DNA of 64,000 nucleotides from Streptomyces sp. NK08204 (GTDB lineage: Bacteria > Actinomycetota > Actinomycetes > Streptomycetales > Streptomycetaceae), in contig NZ_JAINVF010000019.1 of assembly GCF_020400585.1 (NCBI RefSeq), positions 1-64,000 on the forward strand, read 5' to 3'. Positions within the stretch are counted from its first letter, which is position 1, and each line of letters opens with the position of its first letter. Made by a program: the position numbers and the translations under genes. The notes beneath the pieces are model-generated. The model searched no databases, was not told the DNA's origin, and worked only from the letters and a program-made list of their open reading frames with translations. Positions 1 through 7,867 of the stretch are shown here, piece by piece.

Positions 1-63
1 CCGCCCGCGTGCGTCCGTCGGCTCGCCGGTCGGCTCACCCGTCGTCTCTTCCAAAACGGTCAT
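1..63 (-). CDS. accB: acyl-CoA carboxylase beta subunit, N-terminus only (runs off left edge)
   Basis: Only the first 21 codons are in the window, read leftward from an ATG at 63. The peptide begins MTVLEETTGEPTGEPTDARG, which resembles the start of the Streptomyces propionyl/acetyl-CoA carboxylase carboxyltransferase beta subunit as I remember it, including the DARGR motif that leads into the family. An AAGG ribosome site lies 7 bases before the ATG. The GEPT unit appears twice, so the N-terminus may carry a small duplication. The identification rests on about 20 residues and on synteny (accB beside this region in S. coelicolor), so it should be confirmed with the next sequence to the left. 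Confidence 0.6.
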   Translation of the reverse strand, partial: MTVLEETTGEPTGEPTDARGR

Positions 64-218
64 GTAGTGACCTTACGAAGGAGACCAAGAAAATCGAGCC
101 GTCGACTCCGTACAGTCTCCGACCCGTTTTCCTGGTGCCAGTGAACAGAACCACCACGACTTGCAGCCGTTCCGACTGCTCACAGGCCGCGGGCGTTGTG
201 GGAAGGGCACAAAGTCTG

Positions 219-2555
219 TCACCGGAGAGCCACCTCACATTGGTGGGTCGCAGATGCCATCCCTGGAGTGACACGGAGCCTCAGACGGGGGCCTGTCGAC
301 AACACCTCCACGGTCTCGTCGGCCCGCACCACCGAGCGCACCGGACGGTCCCAGACGATTTCCAGCGGCACGCCCGTGCGGGGCGGTTCACTCACGCACA
401 CCGTGGCGGTCCGGCCCCGGCGCCGGACGAGCACGCTCGAGCCCGCCGACGCGGTCAGACCGCCCACGCTACCGGTTCGCCAGAAGGCGGCGGCGGTCAG
501 GCCGAGGCGGGGTACGGCGACGGCCTGGCGGGCGGTGTCGTTGGCGAGAACGCACAGCCAGTCGCGGTCGGCGGCGCGGGCGGCGGTCTCGCCGCGGGAG
601 GCGCCGGGCAGCAGGACGTAGACGTATGCGGCGTCGGCCGGGTCGGTGCCGTGGTCGAGCCACAGGGTCTGCCAGCGGCGAGTGCGCCGCTCGCCGGTGC
701 TGCTGGTGTTGATGTCGGACCAGGCGCCGGTGCGGTCCTCGCGCAGGGTGTGCAGGTCGCCGCCGTGCGGCAGGATCCAGCCGCCGTGCCCTTCCAGGTG
801 GGCCCAGTCCCGTCCCCGCACGAAGGGCTGGGTGCCGCCCTCCCCCAGGTTGCGGTTGTCCACGATCGTCTCGACCGGGACGCCGTCGGCACAGCTGATC
901 CCGGCGCCGAGGCAGACGACGGCGTCGGCGAGGAAGAACCACGACTTGCGGGCCTCCAGGGTGGAGCCGAGCCCCTTGAGGTGCTGGCCCACCGCCGCGT
1001 ACTCCCCGTCCGTGGTGCCGCCGACCCAGTGGACCTCCGGCTTGGGGGCACCCCACTCACCGCCGGCCCGGTCGGCCAGCGGCCGGGTGGAGACGGTGGT
1101 GCCGGGCAGGCGGTACCAGTCCACGGTCGGCCAGTACCAGTCCGTGTACTGGTCGCCGCGCGCCTCGGGCCACCAGGAGAGCATGCCGGAGCCGGTGTGC
1201 CAGCCGCGCGGGTTCTCGCCGTTGCCGCACTCGTAGTGGGCGATGCGGTCGCTGGCCATGGCGAGGGCCGCGGTGAAGCGGGGGCGCCGGTGGACGGCCC
1301 GGTCCATCGCGGGGAAGAGGCGGTGACCGACGGCCTCTTGGACCGCGGGCACGGGTGCGGCGGCAACCGCGTTGAGCCGGGCGAGGTCGGCGACGGAGAA
1401 CTGAGGAGCCGTCAGCACGTCGGTGTCGGCGTCCCGTTCGATCCATCCCTTGACGATCCCGTACCACCTTTCTCGCTCCTCTTCGCTCGCACCGCCCGCG
1501 AGCAGGGCGATCGCGGCGATCAGGGCCCGCCCGTGGTGGTGGTCGCTGTGCAGGACGTGCAGATCGTCGCCCCGCAGGTAACCCCGGCTGATGGCACGGC
1601 CGTTGACGCAGTCCAGCACCAGCCCGTCGTGGATCAGGGGCACGAAGGCGTGCTCGACGGCGTCCAGGACGTTCTGCCGGGCGGGGTCGGTGACCTCCCA
1701 CGGCGACCCGGCCAGCAGGGTGAGCAGCCGCCCGAGTCCGTCGAGCAGCACCTGACCGTACGTGCCCGAGTAGGCGACCCAGGTGTGCTGGACGAAGGAG
1801 CCGTCGGCGTAGAGCCCGTCGCCCTGGGTGACGTACGGGAAGACGGGCGAGAGGGCGTCCCGGGCGAGGACGATCCTGTCCGCGTCCCGGCCGAGGATGC
1901 CGCGCAGGGCGACGGAGCGGCACAGGTCGACGCGGTTGGCGCCGGTGGAGGTGCCGGAGTAGTCGGTGAGCATCGCGTCCGGGATGAAGTGGTCGACGGC
2001 CGCGCAGGCGGCGGAGATGCGGTCGCCCCCGAGCCGCTCGTACAGGGCGGCGGTGATGTCCATCAGGAGCCGGGGGCTGCCGATCTGCCATTCCCACCAG
2101 TTGCCGTACCGGGTGGCGGCGGGGTTGTAGACGGCGGTGGAGAGGTGGTCGAGGCCACGCAGGATGTCGGCGAGCAGGCCGGGGTCGCCGGTGCTGCCCG
2201 TGCCGTCCTGCGCGTACGCCTGGGCCATGGTCCACAGGCGGCCGTAGCTGTGGGTGATGCCGGCGGGCGGGTCGAAGCGGTGGCCGGGCCAGAGCGAGTC
2301 GGGGGCCGGGGCCATGGTGGCGCGGAAGGTGCGGGCCAGGGCGCCGAGTTGGGCCAGCCGCCCGGCGTACGGCTCGGTCGCGGGGTCGTATCCGGTGCCG
2401 AGGGCGATGGCGAGCCAGCGGCGGCGGAGGGTGTCGTAGGGGTCGGCGGAGCCGGTGGCGCCCCTGGCCCCGGGCGCGGGCGCCACGGCCGCGGTGAGGG
2501 CGGCGGCCAGCAGCAGAGCGCGTCGGGTCGGCCGGCTCGGCCCGTTCCTGCTCAT
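219..2555 (-). CDS. Tat-exported polysaccharide lyase family 8 (hyaluronate/chondroitin/xanthan lyase type)
   Basis: A 778-residue secreted lyase that would cleave uronic-acid polysaccharides by beta-elimination outside the cell. Residues 8-32 form a twin-arginine signal (RPTRRALLLAAAL) ending near ARGAT. The helical catalytic domain carries the family signatures NWWEWQIGSP (about 152) and DGSFVQHTWVAYSGTYG (about 251). Asn207, His257 and Tyr266 have the same spacing (50, then 9 residues) as catalytic Asn/His/Tyr of the pneumococcal hyaluronate lyase as I recall it. A further NPRGWHTGSGMLSWW motif fits the family. I start at the ATG at 2555 because it gives the Tat signal and has GGAAGG upstream; the frame is open further upstream but lies inside the preceding gene. 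It follows the M15-like gene by 23 bases and is probably co-transcribed. Substrate cannot be fixed from sequence. Confidence 0.88.
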   Translation of the reverse strand: MSRNGPSRPTRRALLLAAALTAAVAPAPGARGATGSADPYDTLRRRWLAIALGTGYDPATEPYAGRLAQLGALARTFRATMAPAPDSLWPGHRFDPPAGITHSYGRLWTMAQAYAQDGTGSTGDPGLLADILRGLDHLSTAVYNPAATRYGNWWEWQIGSPRLLMDITAALYERLGGDRISAACAAVDHFIPDAMLTDYSGTSTGANRVDLCRSVALRGILGRDADRIVLARDALSPVFPYVTQGDGLYADGSFVQHTWVAYSGTYGQVLLDGLGRLLTLLAGSPWEVTDPARQNVLDAVEHAFVPLIHDGLVLDCVNGRAISRGYLRGDDLHVLHSDHHHGRALIAAIALLAGGASEEERERWYGIVKGWIERDADTDVLTAPQFSVADLARLNAVAAAPVPAVQEAVGHRLFPAMDRAVHRRPRFTAALAMASDRIAHYECGNGENPRGWHTGSGMLSWWPEARGDQYTDWYWPTVDWYRLPGTTVSTRPLADRAGGEWGAPKPEVHWVGGTTDGEYAAVGQHLKGLGSTLEARKSWFFLADAVVCLGAGISCADGVPVETIVDNRNLGEGGTQPFVRGRDWAHLEGHGGWILPHGGDLHTLREDRTGAWSDINTSSTGERRTRRWQTLWLDHGTDPADAAYVYVLLPGASRGETAARAADRDWLCVLANDTARQAVAVPRLGLTAAAFWRTGSVGGLTASAGSSVLVRRRGRTATVCVSEPPRTGVPLEIVWDRPVRSVVRADETVEVLSTGPRLRLRVTPGMASATHQCEVALR

Positions 2556-2578
2556 GTGCTGGTCACCGCCCTTCCGGC

Positions 2579-3094
2579 TCAGCAGCCGCCGCAGTTGTAG
2601 TAAGTGACGTCCCAGTGGGTGCCCTCGTCGGCGTAGACGTTGCCGGAGCCGGACTGCCACTGCGGGGCGCCGTCGCCGCGCAGGCCGATGTAGGTGAAGT
2701 AGGTCTTGATGTACGTGCCGATGCAGCTGTACTTGCTGTAGTCGAGCTTGTAGCCGTTCCAGTGGGAGTACGTGCCGGAGGCGTGCCCGACCTCGGTGCC
2801 GCCGGTGATGTTGAGGGCGCAGCCGCTGGCCTTCTTGAGGGTCTGGGCGCCCTGCGCGGTGGCCAGGTTGAGCTGCTCGAAGGACGTACAGGTGGAGTTG
2901 TAGCGGTCGGTGCAGTTGCCGGAGGACGACCAGGTGATGCCGACCTGCCGGAACATCGACTCGGCGGTGGCCTGGCTGATCTTGGTGACGGCGGAGGCGT
3001 CGGTGGCGGTCCCGACGACAGCGACGCCGGGCGCGACGACGAGCGCGAGCGCGGTCAGGACGGAGCGCGCTCTGAGTGCGTTCATGACCTTCAT
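2579..3094 (-). CDS. secreted M15-like (D-Ala-D-Ala/Hedgehog fold) peptidase
   Basis: A 171-residue secreted protein. Residues 1-35 are a Sec signal peptide ending in DASA. The mature part shows the M15 zinc-peptidase pattern: HWNGYKLD (His111, Asp118, fitting HxxGxxxD) and EGTHWDV near the C-terminus (Glu157, His160), which together would give the two His, one Asp and the general base of that fold. Cysteines at about 61, 69, 92, 124, 168 and 171 suggest disulphides. No substrate can be named; peptidoglycan cross-links are the usual target of the family, but secreted actinomycete members are mostly uncharacterised. It is the first gene of a two-gene operon with the family 8 lyase, so both products may be exported under the same condition, for example while degrading cell-wall or matrix material. 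Confidence 0.7.
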   Translation of the reverse strand: MKVMNALRARSVLTALALVVAPGVAVVGTATDASAVTKISQATAESMFRQVGITWSSSGNCTDRYNSTCTSFEQLNLATAQGAQTLKKASGCALNITGGTEVGHASGTYSHWNGYKLDYSKYSCIGTYIKTYFTYIGLRGDGAPQWQSGSGNVYADEGTHWDVTYYNCGGC

Positions 3095-3328
3095 GACGGG
3101 GACCTTCCTGCGGTGGGCCGGATTCCTGTGGGACGGCTGTGCAGGTGGTGCGGCGTGCAGGGAGATGGTGCCCGAGTTCTACGCGCGTTGGCCAGAGGGC
3201 GTGCCGGGCAACTGTGCGTAACAGGGAAAACACACTGCGGATGATGTTGAAAACCGAACGGAATAGGTCTACCGTCGAAGTCGTTGAGTTCGTTGAACCT
3301 TCAACAAGATCGGAAAAGGAACTTTCTC

Positions 3329-3937
3329 ATGGGTATCTTCAGCCGCAAGACCACCGCCCCTCAGACCACCTCGGCGCCCGCCGCCGTCAACCCCGGCCTG
3401 GCCGCGCTGACCGGCGAGTACACCATCGACCCGTCGCACACCACGATCGGTTTCGTGGCCCGCCACGCGATGGTCACCAATGTCAAGGGCGGCTTCCACG
3501 ACTTCAACGGCACGCTGCACCTGGACGGCGCGGACCCGAGCCGGTCGACCGCCTCCATCGAGGTGAAGATGGAGAGCGTCGACACCGGCAACGCCGACCG
3601 CGACGGCCACCTGAAGACGGCCGACTTCTTCAAGACCGACGAGTTCCCGACGATGACCTTCCGCTCCACCAAGGCGGAGGCTCTGGGCGGCGACGACTAC
3701 CGGATCACCGGCGACCTCTCCATCATGGGCGTCACCAAGCCGGTCACCATCGACCTGGAGTTCAACGGCCACGCGAAGGACCCGTTCGGCAACGACCGCG
3801 TCGGCTTCGAGGGCAAGGCCGAGATCCTGCGCTCCGAGTGGGGCCTGACCTGGAACGCGGCCCTGGAGACTGGCGGCTTCCTGGTCTCCGACAAGATCAA
3901 GCTGGTCTTCGACATCTCCGCGATCAAGACCCAGTGA
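3329..3937 (+). CDS. YceI family lipocalin-like protein
   Basis: A 202-residue cytoplasmic-looking YceI domain protein; the family is an extended beta-barrel that binds polyisoprenoids or other amphiphiles. The family signatures are YTIDPSHTTIGFVARHAMVTNVKG near the start of the domain, then DFFKTDEFPTMTF and GDLSIMGVTKPVTIDLEF. There is no signal peptide; the first 30 residues are a Thr/Pro/Ala-rich stretch after MGIFSRK. I start at the ATG at 3329, which has a strong AAAAGGAAC site; an in-frame start 15 codons upstream lacks one. It stands alone, divergent from the M15-like gene and closed by a hairpin at 3961-3995. Confidence 0.88.
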   Translation: MGIFSRKTTAPQTTSAPAAVNPGLAALTGEYTIDPSHTTIGFVARHAMVTNVKGGFHDFNGTLHLDGADPSRSTASIEVKMESVDTGNADRDGHLKTADFFKTDEFPTMTFRSTKAEALGGDDYRITGDLSIMGVTKPVTIDLEFNGHAKDPFGNDRVGFEGKAEILRSEWGLTWNAALETGGFLVSDKIKLVFDISAIKTQ

Positions 3938-3960
3938 GCCTCGGGTGACAACGCCGGTTA

Positions 3961-3995
3961 CCTGGCACGGTCAGCCCTCGTGCAGCCGTGCCAGG
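3961..3995. terminator. intrinsic hairpin downstream of the YceI gene
   Basis: CCTGGCACGG pairs perfectly with CCGTGCCAGG around a 15-base loop, 23 bases after the YceI stop codon. There is no T-tract, as is common in Streptomyces. The right-to-left reading covers the last codons of the ATPase remnant, so it may act in both directions. Confidence 0.65.
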
Positions 3996-4153
3996 TCGAC
4001 CAGCAGGGCATCGCCCCGACGACCCGCGGCGCGCAGGTCGTCCGTGAACCCGGCTCCGCTGTAACAGGCGAGCCGCACGGTTGACGTGTCGACCCCGCGC
4101 CTGGCGAGGAACTCCGCCGCGCGACGCAGCCGTTCGAGGTACCCCATGCACAT
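3971..4153 (-). pseudogene. 3' remnant of an archaeal-type AAA ATPase (DUF234/DUF4143-like C-terminus)
   Basis: The reading frame encodes about 60 residues ending LVDLARLHEG. The segment RLACYSGAGFTDDLR followed by GDALLVDLARL looks like the extreme C-terminus of the large DUF234-type ATP-binding proteins common in Streptomyces. No NTPase domain precedes it: upstream of 4153 the frame becomes non-coding and runs into the leader of the STAND gene on the other strand. I read this as what is left of a longer gene after a deletion or replacement with a breakpoint near 4150-4250. It is too short to be functional. Confidence 0.6.
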
Positions 4154-4256
4154 GACCTGGTCCCACTGCCCTGGTCACGGGGTGCCAGGGATCCCGGCTG
4201 ACCGCTCTGGCGGCACCTCCTTCCGCCCAGCGCAGGCTGTGGACCAAGATGAACCG

Positions 4257-6620
4257 GTGAGCGGCAGCGACCACATCGATTTCCGGGCGGGTACGTTCAA
4301 CGACCGCGTGACCGGCAAGGAAGAGCACCACTACCACTTCGGCCCTGCTCCGACCAGCCTCGCCGCGCTACCGGGGCCGCCCGCCTTCTTCACCGGACGC
4401 GATGACGCCGTCACCGAACTGCTGGCCACCCTGGCGGCGGACGGCGAGGAGAGCGCGCCGGCCGTCGTCATCTCCGCCGTCGCGGGACTGGGCGGCGTCG
4501 GCAAGACGGCGCTGGTTCTGCACGTCGCGCACCAAGCACGCGAGCAGGGGCTGTTCCCCGGGGGTGCGCTCTTCATCGACCTGCGCGGATACGACGCGGC
4601 CCCGACCACGGCGGAACAGGCCGTCCGGTCGCTGTTACGGGCGCTAGGGGTGCGCAACGAGGACATGCCGCCCACCCCGGACGAGCAGTACGCCGTCTAC
4701 CGCTCTCTTCTGGCGGAACGGGATCCGGTGCTGATCGTCCTCGACAACGCCTCGGCCCCGGACCAGATCGCGCCCCTGTTGCCGGGTGGCGGCCGTGGTC
4801 ACCGGGTCCTGGTCACCTCACGGGACGTCCTGGACTCCCTGCCGGTAAGGCAGTTCCGCATCGAGGCTCTTGGACCCGACGCCGCCCGGGACCTCGTCCA
4901 GCGGCTGCTGACGGAGTTCGATCCCACCGACCGCCGGGCCACCGAGGAGCCCGACGCCCTGGTCCAACTCTGCGAGCTGTGCGGGCGGTTGCCCCTCGCC
5001 CTGCTCATCGCCGTCCAGCTGCTACGACGCCGGAGGCACCGCCCCCTCGCCACCCTCACGGCGGAGCTGCGCAGGGCCGCCGACCGCGCGCGGACGCTCC
5101 GCGCGCGGGGCGTGGACCAGTACGGGAGGGAACTGGCGCTGCGGCCGGTGTTCGACGTGATGTACGCGCGGCTGGAACCGGAACTCGCCGAAGTGTTCAG
5201 GCTCCTGGGACAGGCCCCTGGTTCGGACATCGGGCTCAATCCCGCCGTCTGCCTCACTGCGCTCCGGCCCGAGGAACTGGAGCCGCTGCTCGACGACCTG
5301 ACAGCGGCCTGCCTCCTGACTTCGCTGCCCGGCGGCGCACGCTGGGAGATGCACGACCTGCTGCGGCAGTACGCGCGAGCGGTGGCGGCGGAGGATCCCG
5401 GACTCGCACGGGCGGCCACCGAGGGCCGTGTACGGCTGCTCGACTACTACCTGCAAGGCGTACAGACGGCGAGGAGCCTCATCCGGGGGCGATCGGGCGA
5501 CGTTCCCGGCATCTTCCCGCGCGGCCTCCCTCATGCCCTCGGCTGGCTCGACTCCGAACGGTCGGGGCTGCTGGGTGCCGCGCTGTGGAGCAAGGCCGAG
5601 GACGCGGAGGAGGCCGAGAGCGCCGTCACTCTGGCACTCGTGCTCGACGACTACCTCGAACTCCGCCGTGCCTACGACGACTGGGAGAGACTCGCCCGCA
5701 ACGCCTGCGAAGCCGCGCGCGGACTCGCAGACTCCGACCTCGAGGCCGGTGCCTGGGTCTGTCGCGGCCTCGCCCTGCGCGGTCTGCGTCGATACGAGGA
5801 ATCGATCGACGCCTTCCACAGCGCACGGCGGATCTACGCCGAACTCGCGGACCAGCGGGGTCAGGGCGAGGCCTGGCACGGCCTGGGCCTTTCCCTGCAC
5901 GGCCTGCGACGCTACGAGGAGGCCACCGCCGCCTACCGCCGCAGCATCGACGTCTACACCGCCCTGGGCAGCCAGGGACGTGCCGCCGGCGTCCGCAACA
6001 ACCTGGGCGTGCTGCTCGAAGAGCTGGGACGGCTGGAGGAGGCTCACGACAACGTGTTGCAATCCCTGGAGGCCAGCAGACAGCTCGGCGACCGGTTCGG
6101 CGAGGCAGCCGCCCAGGACATCCTCGGGCGCATCCTGCGCCGACTCGGCCGTTTCGAGGAAGCTGCCAGGGCCCACGCACGCGCCCTGGCTCTCAGCGCC
6201 GAGCTGCGCCACCTTCACCAGGTCGCCAGTGCCTTCAGCAACCTGGGCCTGACCTTGCAGTGCCTCATGCGGTACGGCGAAGCGATCGCCGCCCACACCA
6301 TGGCCTGTGCCACCTACAAGCAGATCAATGGCGGCCCCGCGGAGGCCGGGGCCTGGGGCAACCTGGGTCTCGCGCTGTTGGAGGCGCGACGCCTGGACGA
6401 GGCCCTGTCGGCGCTGGGGAAGGCCCACAGCCTCTACCGACGGCACAACGACTGGCACGGCATGGGGGTGGCGTCCCACAACATGGCTGCGGTGTATGAG
6501 CGTCAATCCCGTTCCGCGAAGGCCATGTCCGCGTTGGCCGCAGCTGCCGAGGCCTTCGAGCGAGGCGGCTTCACCGATCTGGCCGACCAGGCGCGTCAGC
6601 TGGCTCAGCCACCGGGGTAG
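4257..6620 (+). CDS. STAND-class NB-ARC ATPase with C-terminal TPR repeats
   Basis: A 787-residue signal-transducing ATPase. After a 40-residue N-terminal stretch (IDFRAGTF...VTGKEEHHYHFGPAP, a short His-rich leader with no recognisable effector domain) comes an NB-ARC module: P-loop GLGGVGKT at 77-84, Walker B PVLIVLDNAS, GHRVLVTSRD, the GRLPLAL motif and an MHD motif (WEMHDLLRQYARAVA). The second half is TPR repeats (GLALRGLRRYEESIDAF, GLGLSLHGLRRYEEATAAY, NNLGVLLEELGRLEEA and later copies). It resembles the sensor half of AfsR/SARP proteins but lacks DNA-binding and transcription-activation domains. I choose the GTG at 4257 because conserved sequence begins there; its ribosome site is weak and an upstream start is possible. 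It overlaps the convergent ATPase gene at its 3' end. Confidence 0.8.
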   Translation: MSGSDHIDFRAGTFNDRVTGKEEHHYHFGPAPTSLAALPGPPAFFTGRDDAVTELLATLAADGEESAPAVVISAVAGLGGVGKTALVLHVAHQAREQGLFPGGALFIDLRGYDAAPTTAEQAVRSLLRALGVRNEDMPPTPDEQYAVYRSLLAERDPVLIVLDNASAPDQIAPLLPGGGRGHRVLVTSRDVLDSLPVRQFRIEALGPDAARDLVQRLLTEFDPTDRRATEEPDALVQLCELCGRLPLALLIAVQLLRRRRHRPLATLTAELRRAADRARTLRARGVDQYGRELALRPVFDVMYARLEPELAEVFRLLGQAPGSDIGLNPAVCLTALRPEELEPLLDDLTAACLLTSLPGGARWEMHDLLRQYARAVAAEDPGLARAATEGRVRLLDYYLQGVQTARSLIRGRSGDVPGIFPRGLPHALGWLDSERSGLLGAALWSKAEDAEEAESAVTLALVLDDYLELRRAYDDWERLARNACEAARGLADSDLEAGAWVCRGLALRGLRRYEESIDAFHSARRIYAELADQRGQGEAWHGLGLSLHGLRRYEEATAAYRRSIDVYTALGSQGRAAGVRNNLGVLLEELGRLEEAHDNVLQSLEASRQLGDRFGEAAAQDILGRILRRLGRFEEAARAHARALALSAELRHLHQVASAFSNLGLTLQCLMRYGEAIAAHTMACATYKQINGGPAEAGAWGNLGLALLEARRLDEALSALGKAHSLYRRHNDWHGMGVASHNMAAVYERQSRSAKAMSALAAAAEAFERGGFTDLADQARQLAQPPG

Positions 6621-7026
6621 CCGCCCGACAGCCCGAACTCGCACCACACGGTCTTCCCCGGGTCCGCTCCCCCACGCCCCACTTGTCGGCGAGGGCGGCG
6701 ACGAGGAGCAGCCCCCGGCCGTGTTCCGACTCGGCGGACGCGTCCGGGGTGCGGACCTCCCCCGGGCCGCTGTCGTGCACCTCCACGCGCAGGGCGCCGT
6801 CGGCGTGCAGGGTCAGCCGGAGGGCGAAGCCGCGGCCCACGGGGACGCCGCGCAGGAGGGCGTTGGTGGCCAGCTCGCTCACGCAGAGCAGTACGTCGTC
6901 GACGCGCTCGGTGGCGGCCCAGTCCGACAGCGCCTCCCGGACGAACTCCCGTGCGATCCGTACCGACCTGCGGTCCCGGCGGTAGAACGCCTCGCGGGCG
7001 TGGGGGTGTTGGGGTTCTGCGTTCAT
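6571..7026 (-). CDS. RsbW-like anti-sigma/ATP-binding protein, C-terminus apparently frameshifted
   Basis: A small HATPase_c_2 protein of the class paired with WhiJ-type HTH and DUF397 genes. The N box region LLCVSELATNALLRG and the G1/G2 region VHDSGPG...HGRGLLLVAALADKWGV are intact. After GVGER the frame reads RGRPCGASSG and on to 6571. Shifting by one base near 6655-6668 gives PGKTVWCEFGLSGG followed by a stop at 6605, which is the normal end of this family. One base therefore seems to be missing, either a real mutation or a sequence error. I prefer the ATG at 7026; a GTG at 7050 is also in frame and lies inside a BldD-like motif. It is divergent from the damaged HTH gene and its 3' end overlaps the STAND gene. 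Confidence 0.75.
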   Translation of the reverse strand: MNAEPQHPHAREAFYRRDRRSVRIAREFVREALSDWAATERVDDVLLCVSELATNALLRGVPVGRGFALRLTLHADGALRVEVHDSGPGEVRTPDASAESEHGRGLLLVAALADKWGVGERTRGRPCGASSGCRAATPVAEPADAPGRPDR

Positions 7027-7035
7027 GAGGCGAGT

Positions 7036-7071
7036 GTCACTGTGCGTCACTAAAGTGGGTCAGTGAGTGAC
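7036..7071. promoter_or_regulatory. GTCAC-rich dyad between ATPase and HTH genes, with a BldD-like box
   Basis: GTCACT occurs at 7036 and 7046, and AGTG...AGTGAGTGAC follows at 7054-7071 in inverted orientation, so the region is an imperfect dyad between two divergent genes. Within it TCACTGTGCGTCA (7037-7049) fits the BldD consensus TNACNC(A/T)GNGTNA at all but one fixed position. It could be bound by BldD or by the local HTH protein; which one is not decidable here. Confidence 0.4.
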
Positions 7072-7137
7072 GCCGTAGGTCTGATTACTACGGCTCCACT
7101 ACGAGGACTTCGGGAGCGTTCGGGGGAAGGGGCAACT

Positions 7138-7625
7138 ATGTACACGGCGAGGAAGCCCAAGAAGGTCGGTTCGTGGCACGCGGTCGGGGCGCTGCTGGCG
7201 CACTTCCGGAAGCAAGCCCGGCTCACGCAGGAGCAGTTCGCCGTCAGTTGGTCTGTCAGCGGGATCGGCCGCCCGTCGGCCACTTCGTCCTGGAGGAGAG
7301 CATCCTGCGGCGGCAGGTCGGCGGCTCGGAGGTCATGCGGGAGCAGATCCGGCAGATCCTGGAATACACGGAGCCCATCCACATGAGCGTGCAGATCATG
7401 CCCATGGACCGTATGCCGCACGCTGGACTCGCGGGGCCCATGACGCTGCTGGAAACTCCCGAGCATGAGCGCCCGGTCTACCTGGAGGTGCAGCGCGCCG
7501 GCTTCCTGGTCGACGATCCCGACGAGGTCAGCGACTATCACCACAAGTATGGAATGCTGCGATCACAGGCCCTCGCTCCCGACGAGAGTGTGCACCTCTT
7601 GAGCGGACTGCTAGGAGAGTCATGA
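7138..7625 (+). pseudogene. WhiJ-type XRE/DUF5753 regulator with internal deletion and frameshift
   Basis: The ATG at 7138 has a strong GGGGGAAGGGGC site and begins MYTARKPKKVGSWHAVGALLAHFRKQARLTQEQFA, the usual start of an XRE-HTH. From about 7233 the frame is lost. The C-terminal DUF5753 part resumes in another frame from about 7262 (RDRPPVGHFVLEESILRR ... SDYHHKYGMLRSQAL ... LLSGLLGES). Intact members are about 280 residues; the two pieces here sum to about 155, so roughly 370-390 bp covering most of the HTH and the first half of DUF5753 appear deleted. The C-terminal piece overlaps the DUF397 start by 4 bases, the normal arrangement. Confidence 0.75.
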
Positions 7626-7867
7626 ACACCGCAGCACTGGCATGGTTCAAGTCCACCTACAGCAGCAACGAGGGCGGCGACTGCGTCGAACTCGCCTACG
7701 CCTGGCGCAAGTCCACCTACAGCAGCGACGAGGGCGGCAATTGCGTCGAGGTCGCCGCCCACCCCTTGGCCGTCCACGTCCGCGACTCAAAGACCCCCGA
7801 AGGCCCGATCCTCACCGTCTCCCCGAGCACGTGGAGTGAGTTCCTTGACCGCGTCACCCGCGACTGA
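7622..7867 (+). CDS. DUF397 protein with internal 20-residue duplication
   Basis: An 81-residue DUF397 protein, the small partner of WhiJ-type HTH regulators (the BldB/WhiJ neighbourhood, involved in development or antibiotic control in the cases studied). The signature WxKSTYSxxEGGxCVE occurs twice in tandem, at residues 8-24 and 28-44, followed by the usual AVHVRDSKTPEGP and W-SEFLDRV end. Normal members have one such unit and are about 60 residues long. It is the only intact coding sequence of the locus: its HTH partner is deleted and the ATPase is frameshifted. Confidence 0.85.
   Translation: MNTAALAWFKSTYSSNEGGDCVELAYAWRKSTYSSDEGGNCVEVAAHPLAVHVRDSKTPEGPILTVSPSTWSEFLDRVTRD
7643..7762 (+). 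repeat. 60-bp tandem duplication inside the DUF397 gene
   Basis: The 60 bases starting at 7643 (TGG TTC AAG TCC ACC...) recur at 7703 (TGG CGC AAG TCC ACC...) with only scattered differences, in frame, adding 20 residues. The near identity of the two copies suggests a fairly recent duplication. Confidence 0.8.

Noticed and set aside
225..250. Short CCACC/GGTGG hairpin downstream of the lyase
   Set aside because: Only a 5-bp stem, too weak to call a terminator.
9..2600. 863-codon plus-strand open frame opposite the lyase
   Set aside because: It is the antisense of a gene with clear family motifs and is open only because of high G+C; its protein is low-complexity Val/Gly/Arg.
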